Part shown: positions 8,446 to 17,221 of the stretch, one piece after another
Position numbering within the stretch: position 1 is the stretch's first letter
Layout: every line of letters begins with the position of its first letter
Assembly: GCA_900539605.1 (NCBI GenBank)
Contig: UQCS01000007.1
Location: 4,666-68,665, forward strand
Origin: an uncultured Azospirillum sp.
GTDB lineage: Bacteria > Pseudomonadota > Alphaproteobacteria > RF32 > CAG-239
Length of the DNA: 64,000 nucleotides
Direction: 5' to 3'
Position numbers and translations under genes: made by a program
The notes under the pieces: generated by a model
Databases searched by the model: none
Told to the model about the DNA's origin: nothing
Seen by the model: only the letters and a program-made list of their open reading frames with translations

Positions 8446-8580
8446 TTGATAGAGAACCCTAGGTAAACCGAGGATTCTATTAAAGATACAAACCTAACGG
8501 TTTGACCCGCATACAAAGGCGTGGAACGGTGTTTTATGACATCTTTGCATTCAGTCCCGAGTAAACGCGGGTTTTTCTGT
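8446..8580 (+). ncRNA. Candidate structured small RNA, element A (homologous to 46662-46790)
   Basis: The non-coding sequence folds into successive hairpins. These are GAACCCTAGG-TAAA-CCGAGGATTC, a CCT...TTTG/CAAAGG stem containing the block AACGGTTTGACC, GGTGT/ACATC, and a final CCCGAG-TAAA-CGCGGG followed by T5 (8556-8576), which resembles a rho-independent terminator. A second copy with the same order of hairpins and several compensatory base changes exists on the minus strand at 46662-46790. The strand is assigned from the terminator. Promoter and function are unknown. Confidence 0.5.
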
Positions 8581-8585
8581 AAAAT

Positions 8586-8705
8586 ATATAATAAAACTCC
8601 GCCGCCTAACACAAGGGGTTAACTGTTCCGAACAATGTTCGCCGGTTCAAAGGCTTCGCAAGCCTGATGGCTGGGCTGAAATATCTGCATTCACCTGCTT
8701 ACACA
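8586..8705 (+). repeat. Element X, copy 2
   Basis: The second copy of the imperfect repeat, starting about 250 bp after copy 1 and flanking element A on its other side. It has a perfect AGGCTT-CGC-AAGCCT hairpin where copy 1 is degenerate, and the same CGAAC/GTTCG hairpin. Confidence 0.55.
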
Positions 8706-8722
8706 GACGTTCGAACCATAAA

Positions 8723-8751
8723 AAAAAGAGGAAGTTTTTCTTCCTCTTTTT
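8723..8751. terminator. Terminator after the major prepilin gene
   Basis: A perfect AAAAAGAGGAAG / CTTCCTCTTTTT stem with a T5 loop. On the minus strand it ends in eight T, about 20 bases past the prepilin stop; it also works on the plus strand. Confidence 0.88.
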
Positions 8752-8769
8752 AATTTCACTAAGTTGAAA

Positions 8770-9339
8770 TTAGTAGTATTTCCACTCAACGGAGTTGGTA
8801 TCACCATTTCCGCTGCAACCGGCAGCTGCATCAGCCAACTTCAAAGGCAGAGTAGCTGCTGCTGTTGTACCTTCTTTCTTGGTCGGGCCGGTGGTTACCG
8901 ATACCAAACCTGAACCCGAACCGGAACCCCAGTCGGCTGTTGCCAAAGCAACACAGGCTTCTTTACCCAAACCTTCAAATTTAACTGTAAAACTTCTGCC
9001 AGAATCAGCCGATGCAATGCTTACATCACCGTTAAAAGCGTTGTATGCTTTGGTAGCGGTTGCCGGAGCAACACCGTTCAGCATTTCGGCACCGACAGCA
9101 CCCATCTGAATAGCAACGGTTGTATTCAAGCCATCGTAGTTAGGCTGACCGGAATAGAGCGTACGGATGTTGGTAACGGTTGTTGATACCTGATCCATTG
9201 CTTTAGTGAGTTTGAATTTTGCCATCGCTTTAGAATAACCTGCGATACCGCCGACCGACAGCACGCCGATAATTGCCAAAACACCGAGCATTTCCACCAT
9301 GGAACGACCGCTTTGCTCATTCTTATATAAAGTCTTCAT
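8770..9339 (-). CDS. pilS: PilS-like type IV prepilin (2), probable major pilin
   Basis: A 189-aa prepilin. The leader MKTLYKNEQSG is cleaved before R-S-M-V-E, which has Glu at +5, and the assembly helix LGVLAIIGVLSVGGIAGY follows. The small-residue-rich head (many Ala, Gly, Thr) has a cysteine pair (EACVALA and AAGCSGNG) and ends in WKYY, typical of PilS/type IVb pilins. A strong terminator immediately downstream and an AT-rich leader upstream with TATAAT (9379-9374, minus) suggest high, independent expression, consistent with the main pilus subunit. It is about one-half identical by eye to prepilin 1 in the N-terminal 40 residues and much less in the head. Confidence 0.9.
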   Translation of the reverse strand: MKTLYKNEQSGRSMVEMLGVLAIIGVLSVGGIAGYSKAMAKFKLTKAMDQVSTTVTNIRTLYSGQPNYDGLNTTVAIQMGAVGAEMLNGVAPATATKAYNAFNGDVSIASADSGRSFTVKFEGLGKEACVALATADWGSGSGSGLVSVTTGPTKKEGTTAAATLPLKLADAAAGCSGNGDTNSVEWKYY

Positions 9340-9443
9340 TTTTTTCTCCCAAAAAAAAATCGTATTTCAAGTAATTATAATAGCTTAAAAATTGCTATAA
9401 TACAAGTTATTTTTACCTCAGCGCATTCCATTCCGCTACAAAA

Positions 9444-9992
9444 TTATTCTATTGTCCACAGAACTTTAGAACCTTTGCGACAGATTTTCTGTGCCTCCTG
9501 CCGGGCAACCGGCAATTTATAGTTCTCTTCTCCCCAACTGAACGTTTGGCGGTTATCTCCGCTAACGACAGTGATTTGTAAGAGTCCTAACTCTTCGGGT
9601 CGTTCAAAGCGGTATGCCGCCAGAGCAACGCATTCGCCCATGCTCAACTCGCTGTAAACAACGTCAAAACTGCGTTCTCCCGGCATTACGGTCTCGCCGT
9701 TTTCACCGCTGCCGATCAAAACCGGCTTGCCGAGAGCATTTGTAAGTCTGCCTTTATGATAAGACAGATTAGTTAATATATTGTTATCAACTGTCGATTG
9801 TGTATTCAACCCCCAGTAGTCAATCTTGCTGGCGTAGTGGCGGCGAACCAGCGCCGCTGCTTCGGCAACCTGGAGTGCGGCTTGTTCCACTTTTTTGGTC
9901 GGGGTGACATAATGCCACACCATAATTCCGCTCAGCAAGACCAAAGCGGCAATCAGCAGGACAATCGGTCGGTTGTTGATTTTCTGCCGCAT
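9444..9992 (-). CDS. Pilin-like pilus-cluster protein without a prepilin leader
   Basis: A 182-aa protein with a positively charged start (MRQKINNRP), one hydrophobic segment (IVLLIAALVLLSGIMVWHYV, about 10-29) and a pilin-like head. The segments YSELSMGECVALAAYRF and ...AQKICRKGSKVLWTIE mirror the cysteine positions of the PilS heads nearby. The G-x-x-x-x-E prepilin cleavage motif is missing, so it is unlikely to be processed like PilS. A longer frame from 10034 lies inside pilR; the ATG at 9992, two bases after the pilR stop, is the better start. Role inferred: a membrane-bound minor component or pilin chaperone. Confidence 0.72.
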   Translation of the reverse strand: MRQKINNRPIVLLIAALVLLSGIMVWHYVTPTKKVEQAALQVAEAAALVRRHYASKIDYWGLNTQSTVDNNILTNLSYHKGRLTNALGKPVLIGSGENGETVMPGERSFDVVYSELSMGECVALAAYRFERPEELGLLQITVVSGDNRQTFSWGEENYKLPVARQEAQKICRKGSKVLWTIE

Positions 9993-9993
9993 T

Positions 9994-11118
9994 CTACATA
10001 CCCATCGAACTGGTGATTTGGTCTTGCATTTCAAAGGTTCCCATAACCGCCCAGGCGATAATGCCGGAAACCATCAGCAGGGCCACCATGTTCAAAATGC
10101 TAGCTTTTTGTTCAATTACGTAAGCCGATTCGTCTAGCCAGTTGTTGGCCAGATTTTCCAGTGCTTCTTCAAAGTTGTCCATTTCCGAATAGATTTTTAA
10201 GTCGCCGATAATCTCGGCATCCGGAAATTCCAGCTTGGTTTTTGATAATGCCTGCCCTAAGTTATCACCGTTATTAATAAAGACCAACGCCTTGTCAATT
10301 CTTTCTTTCAAATAGCGGGTCGAGTCTTTTCTTAGCGCCCGCATTGCGTTTGAAACCGGAGTTCCGCCTTTGACCAGTGCCGACATCGCCAGCAGCCAGG
10401 TAATTCCCACAAATACCTTATACAGTGACCATGGCGGCATATGATCGGCAATCGCCCGTGTCGGGCCGGTCCAAATACCGATGGTCAGATAAATTACCAG
10501 CATGATTGACGGCAAAATAGAAAAGGCAACAATCCAGTATTCCTGAATCCACGATGACAGGTCAACCAGTGTTCGCGCAGTTCCCTGCCAGCGCGTGTTC
10601 GGCGCCGCGTCGATCATCGGCGGCACCATGTAGGCACCGATACCGTAAATAATCAAAACCACCATCATCATCAGGAAGGCCGGGTAGGAAATCGCGCCGA
10701 TAATCGGACGCAGCATTTTGGTGGTGCCTTCGGTAACCCGGATCAGGTTGTATAAAGCGCCTTCCAAGTCGGAAACGTCGCCCACCGACAACATCAGACG
10801 TTCGCGATCCGGTGCCCATCCTTTGAGAGCGTCGGAAAACGACATACCGTTTTGCAGGCCGTAACCCCATTGTGCAATCGCAATTGCCATCGGTTCGCTG
10901 GGATTTTTGCCGTCGTTGGTGATGGTTGCGTGCAGCATATCCAGCGCATTCATCAGCGAGAACCGGTTGCTCATCAAAGAAGCGATCTTCCGGTAAATCT
11001 TCAACCGGGTAGCCCCCGACATCAGGCAAATCATTTTCGCATAGTAAATTTCGATGCTGTTTACTTTTTTCAGTGCCTGACTTAAGTTAGAGGCCGAATC
11101 TCTTTTCTTCTCTTCCAT
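9994..11118 (-). CDS. pilR: PilR, inner-membrane platform protein (GspF/PilC family)
   Basis: A 374-aa polytopic protein of the type II secretion F family that anchors pilus assembly in the inner membrane and couples to the PilQ ATPase. Two T2SSF-type halves are visible: about 35-160, followed by membrane segments PAFLMMMVVLIIYGIGAYMV (near 150) and the ILPSIMLVIYLTIGIW region, then a second half ending in a membrane segment VALLMVSGIIAWAVMG. Length and gene position after pilQ match PilR of IncI plasmid R64. The ATG at 11118 follows an AGAGAGGAAAAGA ribosome-binding region. Confidence 0.88.
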   Translation of the reverse strand: MEEKKRDSASNLSQALKKVNSIEIYYAKMICLMSGATRLKIYRKIASLMSNRFSLMNALDMLHATITNDGKNPSEPMAIAIAQWGYGLQNGMSFSDALKGWAPDRERLMLSVGDVSDLEGALYNLIRVTEGTTKMLRPIIGAISYPAFLMMMVVLIIYGIGAYMVPPMIDAAPNTRWQGTARTLVDLSSWIQEYWIVAFSILPSIMLVIYLTIGIWTGPTRAIADHMPPWSLYKVFVGITWLLAMSALVKGGTPVSNAMRALRKDSTRYLKERIDKALVFINNGDNLGQALSKTKLEFPDAEIIGDLKIYSEMDNFEEALENLANNWLDESAYVIEQKASILNMVALLMVSGIIAWAVMGTFEMQDQITSSMGM

Positions 11119-11136
11119 CTTCTTTTCCTCTCTGTT

Positions 11137-12807
11137 TTAGTATACCGGACGCTGATCCAGCAGACCGCACCACCGTTCGACTTCGTCCAAATCAATCAAT
11201 CCTTTTAACATCCGTTCCAACGCGGCGTCTTTTAAGGTTCTTCCGTTAAGGTCACCGGTCCAATAATCAATTGCTTTGCGGGTTTCGCCGGCAATCATCA
11301 ATTCCAAAAAAGTTCCATCGGGCAAAATCATTTCTTGTACGCCCAAACGTCCTTTGATGCCGCGGCCTTCGCAGAACTTGCAGCCGGGACCTTTCAGATA
11401 GGTGTTTTCAACCCCAAAATCGCCCAGCGCAGTGCGCAGGCGTTTAACCGCCGGATAGTCCAGTTTTTCTTTTACCGGAATACGGCAATAGGGGCAGAGT
11501 TTTCTGAACAGACGTTGAGAAATCAAGCCCTTTAACAGTTCCGGGTCGCTTAACATATATGATTGCACGCCCATATCGCGCAAACGAGTTACGATAGCCG
11601 GTGCCGAGTTGGCGTGCAAAGTCGCCCAAACCAAGTGTCCCGACAACGCACCTTTAAATGTCAGACTGGCGGTGGCCAGCGAACGGATTTCACCCACCAT
11701 CAAAACATCCGGGTCGGATCGCAATGCGGCTGACAAAGCCAGCGTAAATTGGACTGTTTTTTCTTCTTCCGTGTTGGCGTTAGTCACCGGCATCTGCCGG
11801 GCGCCGGGAATCGGATATTCCGGCGGATCTTCTACCGTCAGCAGGTTTATTTCACCGTTTTTCTCTTTGATTAGTTTGATCATGTTTCTTTGCAGCAGGG
11901 TCGATTTTCCCGAACCGGTCGGCCCGGCGACGATATTCAGCCCCACCGGTGCTGCGCGCAGGCGGAAAAACAAATCCTGTTCATATTCGCCGCAACCGAG
12001 AGCCGCCAAGTCATCGTTGCCGTCCGGGTTATCGTCGGCATATAACAGACGCATAACCAAATATTGCGAACCGAAGGCAATCGGGTTAAACTGCAAGCGG
12101 ATCGCCAGCACGTTGTGCGGCAGCATCAATTTACCTTTGGAGCCGCGTAACGGCGTCGATCCCAGCTTTTGCGCGCCCTGAAACTCGTTTTGGGCATAGT
12201 TGGCATCCGAAATATCGGCTGAAGCAAAGGCTGCACGTACAAATTGATCGCCCCATTCTTTACTGTATTCCATTTCTTTGATCATCACGCCGTTGGCGCG
12301 GAAAAAGATTTCGGTACAGTTGTCGGAAACCACAACGTGCACGTCGGATACTTTCATTGACGAAGCACGTTTGGTAATATTAACGAAGTCGCGTTGCATT
12401 TGCAAACGCGCCAAGTCTTCATCATCTTCGGAAAAGACCTGATTGCGTTCGGCCATCGCGTAAATAGTTGCCAGTTCGTTTTGCGAAACATAGACAGGGG
12501 CTTTCATCTTGATCCCCTTCTTTTCCGCAATACTCAGAAAACTCAGGACCGGGCCGTCAAAACGATGGTCCTTGGAGATCAATAACGTACCGTCGGCAAA
12601 AAGCGCCAAACGCCGGCGCGTTTCGTCGTTGATATTTAATGACGAACCGTCCGGCAGTTTGCCTTTAGGCATAGTGCACAAGTAATTATCGTTGGCAAAA
12701 AGACCATCAATAAAATCCTTCGAACTTGTCTTCTTGGGCTGCTCGGCAGGAGCAGCCCCGGAGATATTAGCGTTTTCTTTGCCTTGTGTTGTGCTTTCTT
12801 CTACCAT
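11137..12807 (-). CDS. pilQ: PilQ, pilus assembly ATPase (GspE/PilB family)
   Basis: A 556-aa cytosolic secretion ATPase that powers pilus extension. The Walker A is GPTGSGKST near residue 294. It is followed by the Asp box TVEDPPEYP, Walker B region DPDVLMVGEIR and a His box (WATLHANSA). A zinc-binding segment with CPYC (about 447) and CKFC (about 482) is typical of GspE/PilB. The N-terminal 130 residues are an accessory domain specific to PilQ-type proteins. It lies between pilP and pilR in the R64 order. Confidence 0.92.
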   Translation of the reverse strand: MVEESTTQGKENANISGAAPAEQPKKTSSKDFIDGLFANDNYLCTMPKGKLPDGSSLNINDETRRRLALFADGTLLISKDHRFDGPVLSFLSIAEKKGIKMKAPVYVSQNELATIYAMAERNQVFSEDDEDLARLQMQRDFVNITKRASSMKVSDVHVVVSDNCTEIFFRANGVMIKEMEYSKEWGDQFVRAAFASADISDANYAQNEFQGAQKLGSTPLRGSKGKLMLPHNVLAIRLQFNPIAFGSQYLVMRLLYADDNPDGNDDLAALGCGEYEQDLFFRLRAAPVGLNIVAGPTGSGKSTLLQRNMIKLIKEKNGEINLLTVEDPPEYPIPGARQMPVTNANTEEEKTVQFTLALSAALRSDPDVLMVGEIRSLATASLTFKGALSGHLVWATLHANSAPAIVTRLRDMGVQSYMLSDPELLKGLISQRLFRKLCPYCRIPVKEKLDYPAVKRLRTALGDFGVENTYLKGPGCKFCEGRGIKGRLGVQEMILPDGTFLELMIAGETRKAIDYWTGDLNGRTLKDAALERMLKGLIDLDEVERWCGLLDQRPVY

Positions 12808-12814
12808 TTCTTTG

Positions 12815-14314
12815 CTATCTGATAAACATTCCTTGACCTAAGCTCGGAATTCCCTGAGTGGTATTGATCTGACGTCCGCGAGACTGATTGTTGTTGCCGC
12901 TGTTAGGATCGTTGGGATCAACCGGTGCTTTGATGTTAATGTCGGACGGAACCGGTTCACGGTCCAGAATGCCGCCGGCGGAGAAATAGAGATAATCTTT
13001 TTCGTTATCTTTGACCGCACTGACATAAGTCTGAGCAATATCATCAATTGTAAAGCCGTTTCTCAGCGTGGTTCCAGGCTTAACCATAAAGACGTCGCCG
13101 TCGGTATTGATCAGTTTAGCCGCCAGTTCTTCGCCCTGACCGGTAATTTCCATAATCGCATATTCGCTGCTGAGTTTGATTTTTTCCGGTGCCAGCGGTG
13201 TTGTCATGTCAATTCCGCTGATTGAGGTGGCAAACGGATTCTTTTTGCCTGTAGCCGCTTCTGCCTTGGCGGCAGCCAGCTTTTTCTTCGAAGATTCGAT
13301 TTCGGCTTCCAGACGGGTTTTCAAAATGGAAATCTGGCTTTCAAGGTTAGCTACTTTCTTATCATAAGCCACCCGTGCGTTTTCGGCTTTGCTCTTAAGA
13401 TCATCTGCCTTTTGTTTCAAAACCGACAGTTTCTTTTTGTTATCTGCCAAAATCTGTTTGGTTTCGGCATCTTTTTTGGCCATCTGAGCATATACTTCGG
13501 CGTTTTTCTTAATCCACTTTTGGGTAGCGTCGAGCATGGTTGCCTTATAGGCCTTAACGATTTTTTCCTGACGCAGTCTTTCCAGAGCGGCGGCCGCTTC
13601 CTTCAATTTGGTTTGTTCGGCAACCATCAGGCGTTCCTGCTCATTTTCCCATTCGATTCTTTTTCTTTCTTCTTCTTCTTTACGGGCATCTTCTTCCTGC
13701 TGAGCTTTCAGGCGTTGAGCCTTAACGGCAGCAATTTCGTTCTGAACTCTTTCTTTTTTCAGTTCCAGATTCAACAAAGTCGTCTGTTTTTCCAAATCGG
13801 ACATTCTGGCAAACAGGTCGTTGCTGATCGAAGGAGAGATCGTTTCGTCAAAACCGCCGGTCGGTTTGGCGCCCAGCAGCTTTCCGGTTACTTCCGGAGT
13901 AACCGTCGGCGGTACCGTTGAGACCGTTTTGGTCGGCATTGGCGCACCCATGGGCATCTTGTCATTTTCGATCTGTCCCATGTCCATCATGTCGGTTTCG
14001 TCTTCAATTGAAATTGTGGTTACCGATTCTTCGGAAGCGTCATTGTCGCTTTCCATCGGAATAACGTCCGTGGCAACGCTGTTGGTCGGCTGCGACGGCG
14101 AAATGAGACCGGCCCCCGGCAGCGAAACATCTCCCATTTGTTCGTCAAACAGCGATATTTCTTCCGGCGCGGATGATTCGTCCATCGGAGCAAGGGCGAC
14201 CGTGTCGTCGTTCTCCATCAAAGTGACGGTTTGAGCGGCAGCCTGATCGGCCAACAATCCTGCGGCAACAACTACTGCCAAACCACATAAAGTATTTCTA
14301 AAACTATAATGCAT
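12815..14314 (-). CDS. pilP: PilP-like pilus protein with long coiled coil
   Basis: A 499-aa exported protein. The ATG at 14314 is preceded by AAGGAG with six-base spacing and begins a signal peptide (LCGLAVVVAAGLLADQAAAQ); a frame from 14341 lacks a comparable site. An acidic linker (20-160) and a long charged coiled coil (about 165-365, rich in Glu/Lys/Ala) precede a C-terminal beta domain (EYAIMEITGQGEELAAKLINTDG... ). That domain matches PilP, the periplasmic alignment protein that contacts the secretin. It is longer than R64 PilP (about 150 aa) because of the coiled coil. The start overlaps the pilO stop by 11 bases. Confidence 0.8.
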   Translation of the reverse strand: MHYSFRNTLCGLAVVVAAGLLADQAAAQTVTLMENDDTVALAPMDESSAPEEISLFDEQMGDVSLPGAGLISPSQPTNSVATDVIPMESDNDASEESVTTISIEDETDMMDMGQIENDKMPMGAPMPTKTVSTVPPTVTPEVTGKLLGAKPTGGFDETISPSISNDLFARMSDLEKQTTLLNLELKKERVQNEIAAVKAQRLKAQQEEDARKEEEERKRIEWENEQERLMVAEQTKLKEAAAALERLRQEKIVKAYKATMLDATQKWIKKNAEVYAQMAKKDAETKQILADNKKKLSVLKQKADDLKSKAENARVAYDKKVANLESQISILKTRLEAEIESSKKKLAAAKAEAATGKKNPFATSISGIDMTTPLAPEKIKLSSEYAIMEITGQGEELAAKLINTDGDVFMVKPGTTLRNGFTIDDIAQTYVSAVKDNEKDYLYFSAGGILDREPVPSDINIKAPVDPNDPNSGNNNQSRGRQINTTQGIPSLGQGMFIR

Positions 14315-15575
14315 AGATAGCTCCTTCATATTCCCAAACACCGGTTTCGGGGTTGTACATTATTAAATTAATCGTAAGTCCTGAAAATTTTGTTAACAAA
14401 TTGCTCCAGACTTTAGGATTATAGTTTGAACTGAACTTAAACTTTACCGAACGGTATACGTTCTGTTGCGGAGAAGTGTATACTTCGTCATTTAAGGTAA
14501 CTTTCTGATCGATCGACTGGAAGAATTCATTGAGGTTGATCTTTAAGTCCATCATTGAACGTGTCGGTTCCGAAGTTTCGGTATTGATGTCTCCCAAACT
14601 CAACGCTGCCATGACTGTATTGCCGTCGTCTGAAATGGAACGCGCGGAGAAATTCAGGCCGGAAGAGTTTAATGCTTTGTCGGCAATTGAAATACGTCCA
14701 AACAATCTGCTCCAGGTCGTACTGGCACCGCCGGTCGTACAAGTGACGTTACTGATTTTCCAGCCCGGAGGCATGATCGTTACCAGATCCAATATTTTGT
14801 TCTGACAGTTACCCATAACCATGATTGGATCGGGCAGATTCTCCCACGGTTTCGGCTCGGGAGGAATCTCCTCTGTCTTGACAACTTTCGGTGCCACCGG
14901 TACCATAACCGGAACCGTCGGCGTGGTGTCAAACAGGCTCATAAATAGCTGGTAGAGAATATAGAGGACAATGAAAGCGCCGGCACCGGCAATGATATAA
15001 AACATCTTGCCTTTGGTGTTGATTTTTTGCAGCTTAACTTTACTGCCGCGAGACAACAAATCGTCGAGATCGGGATATAAAGTATCTTCAATATTCCATT
15101 CCGGCGGCGCAATCTTCAGCTTCCAGTCCGGAACCATCAACATGCTCATGAATTGCTTCTTGGCATCTTCTTCCGAAAGATAGAGCATATCGCCGTTTGC
15201 CAGAATAACGTCATCGCGTACGCAGACATACCACCATCCGTTCGGTACTTTAAATACCGCAACGAAGGAAGGCTGGTCACTGAGTGCGGAAGATAAAGTG
15301 ATCGCACCGGTATTTTGTCCCGGTTTGTAGCCGTCTGCTGAAACGCAAATACCAAACTGTGGCGTTTTGCCTTTCTTTATACAGTACAGATCGGCGCCTT
15401 CCAAAACGCCCTGCGAGGACTCTATGATTTCGGCCAGCGGCGCGTCCTGATTTTGCAGAGACTGCCAGAACAGGCTGGTGGCAAACTCCACACCGCCGGA
15501 TACGAAATGAGTACCCCAGCTCCGTTCCTGATCTGTTTTATATTCGTCATCTAGCATTTTGGCATCATCTAACAC
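14304..15575 (-). CDS. pilO: PilO, type IVb pilus inner-membrane protein
   Basis: A 423-aa bitopic protein of the PilO (PilO2/TcpD-like) family. The N-terminal cytosolic part includes the characteristic GWWYVCVRDDVILANGDM (about 120-137). A single membrane segment (MFYIIAGAGAFIVLYILYQLFM, about 195-216), a Pro-rich linker and a periplasmic domain with CQNKILD and ATCTT-type cysteines follow. It helps form the inner-membrane subcomplex that links PilQ to the secretin. The position between pilN and pilP is as in R64. Confidence 0.85.
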   Translation of the reverse strand: MLDDAKMLDDEYKTDQERSWGTHFVSGGVEFATSLFWQSLQNQDAPLAEIIESSQGVLEGADLYCIKKGKTPQFGICVSADGYKPGQNTGAITLSSALSDQPSFVAVFKVPNGWWYVCVRDDVILANGDMLYLSEEDAKKQFMSMLMVPDWKLKIAPPEWNIEDTLYPDLDDLLSRGSKVKLQKINTKGKMFYIIAGAGAFIVLYILYQLFMSLFDTTPTVPVMVPVAPKVVKTEEIPPEPKPWENLPDPIMVMGNCQNKILDLVTIMPPGWKISNVTCTTGGASTTWSRLFGRISIADKALNSSGLNFSARSISDDGNTVMAALSLGDINTETSEPTRSMMDLKINLNEFFQSIDQKVTLNDEVYTSPQQNVYRSVKFKFSSNYNPKVWSNLLTKFSGLTINLIMYNPETGVWEYEGAIYAL

Positions 15576-15604
15576 GTTCGTTTCCTTTTATCAGAAATTT
15601 AAGT

Positions 15605-17221
15605 CTAGTCGCGTACTCTGGTTTCCGGATTAAGCGGAGATTCCAGCACCACGGGGGTTAAAATGATCACTAAGATGCTTCTGACTTTTCCGGCTGTTGC
15701 GGTACCGCCCAGCAAAGAGTTGGTTGCAGAACCGACGCCGCGTTTTTCCGCACTGTTTTCGACGCGTTCATAACCTGTCAGCACCAGGGATTCTCCCGAC
15801 TTCAGAGCAACTTCCTGAGTAAAGCCGCGCGATTCGATGATCGGGTTCTGAATGTATTCACCGCCTTCGCTTTCGCCGTCATTGCCACTGATCAGGTCAA
15901 CTTTTTCCAAAGCCAAAAGGTCAGACAGCGTGAGGTCAAATTTGAGAAGCAGACGTCCGTGTTCCAAAATGCGGGGCAGCACGTTCATCGTAAAGCCGGT
16001 TTCGATTTCCTCGGTTTCCGTCGACAGATCATAAGTTCCGGAGTCGCCGCCGCTGTTGGTTTTGGTGATTTCGGAAATGTAGTTCTGTTTCTTGACAACC
16101 TGAATCGGGGCCGATTTATTATTCAAAGTGGTTACCGTACCGCTGGTAATCAGGTTGGTGGTCGCCTGGGTTGACAACGCCTGGATGCTGGAATTGATAT
16201 TCCAGTTGCCCGGCATAATGGTCATTGTCAGGTTTTCGGCAATATCGGAACTCAAACCGCTTGCAGCACTGGCCAGACCGATTGAAGTTTTACCGTCATT
16301 AAACAAAGTTTTCAGATTAAGCGAGAAAGTGTCCGAATCGTTGACGCTGACTTGCAAAACTTTAATGCTGATGGCAACCTGACGGGACAGACGCGTGTTC
16401 TGTTCATTAACAAAATGAGCAACTTTGCGGATGTCATTCGGAGTTGCGGTCAACGAAATGGTTCCGTTGGTCGGGTCCAGAGATAACTGGGCATCTTTAC
16501 CGACCATTGAGGTAATTGATTTTTCAATATTGCTCCACAGCTCTAATTCGGCAGAGTTGGTCAGGGTGAGGGCAGAAGTGCCGCCGCTGCCTGAATCGGT
16601 AGACGAACCGCCGATGTTGGAGGTCAAAGACTGTTTGGTCGGCAGACTGTACAGAACGAAAGTCTTAGTCATAAATTTATAGAAATAGATTTCGTTCTTT
16701 TCATAACGCCACCAAATTCCGAAACGGGAACCGATTTCGTCCAACAATCCGCTTAAAGGTCCGCGATAAGAAACCAGCATTTTGGTCGGATCGGCCCAAT
16801 GGGCATTGATCTGATCCGGAGACGGAACGTTTTCCGTGGCAGATTTCAGAAGATCTTCTTCCAGGTGGGGAGCAAATCTGACCTGAACCGATGTGATTTT
16901 GTTAATCATGTCGCCGATTTCATATAAAGTAATCGGGCGGTTACTGATCAAAGTAATGCCTTCTTTGGTTTCCAGATAAGCGGGGATCGGGGCGCCTTCA
17001 TATTCTACAATACTCTTGTCGCCGAGCCAGATCTCGTTTTTAACCCGAACTACGTCTTCCGGAGCCGCCTCGCTCGGAGCTTTGGCTTTTTCCTTGAGTT
17101 CGGTTGTTGCTTCAACTTCGCGTTCCAGCGTTGCGTCCATACTGGTCGCAATTGAGCAGGCGCCGATCAGAGCAACCAGGCCCAAACCCAAACTGTATTT
17201 AATCCAATTATTCATACGCAT
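15605..17221 (-). CDS. pilN: PilN, outer-membrane secretin lipoprotein
   Basis: The secretin through which the pilus crosses the outer membrane; the product is 538 aa from the chosen start. A lipoprotein signal (LGLGLVALIGAC, acylated Cys near residue 23) is followed by an N-domain (ITLYEIGDMINKITSVQVRF), a second ring domain (LDPTNGTISLTATPNDIRKVAHFVNE) and the conserved secretin core with VAISIKVLQVSV, LTMTIMPGNWN and SGESLVLTGYERV. It ends in IILTPVVLESP. There are three close ATG codons; the one at 17221 has the best spacing from GGAGG. It overlaps the end of the pilL-like gene. Confidence 0.92.
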   Translation of the reverse strand: MRMNNWIKYSLGLGLVALIGACSIATSMDATLEREVEATTELKEKAKAPSEAAPEDVVRVKNEIWLGDKSIVEYEGAPIPAYLETKEGITLISNRPITLYEIGDMINKITSVQVRFAPHLEEDLLKSATENVPSPDQINAHWADPTKMLVSYRGPLSGLLDEIGSRFGIWWRYEKNEIYFYKFMTKTFVLYSLPTKQSLTSNIGGSSTDSGSGGTSALTLTNSAELELWSNIEKSITSMVGKDAQLSLDPTNGTISLTATPNDIRKVAHFVNEQNTRLSRQVAISIKVLQVSVNDSDTFSLNLKTLFNDGKTSIGLASAASGLSSDIAENLTMTIMPGNWNINSSIQALSTQATTNLITSGTVTTLNNKSAPIQVVKKQNYISEITKTNSGGDSGTYDLSTETEEIETGFTMNVLPRILEHGRLLLKFDLTLSDLLALEKVDLISGNDGESEGGEYIQNPIIESRGFTQEVALKSGESLVLTGYERVENSAEKRGVGSATNSLLGGTATAGKVRSILVIILTPVVLESPLNPETRVRD

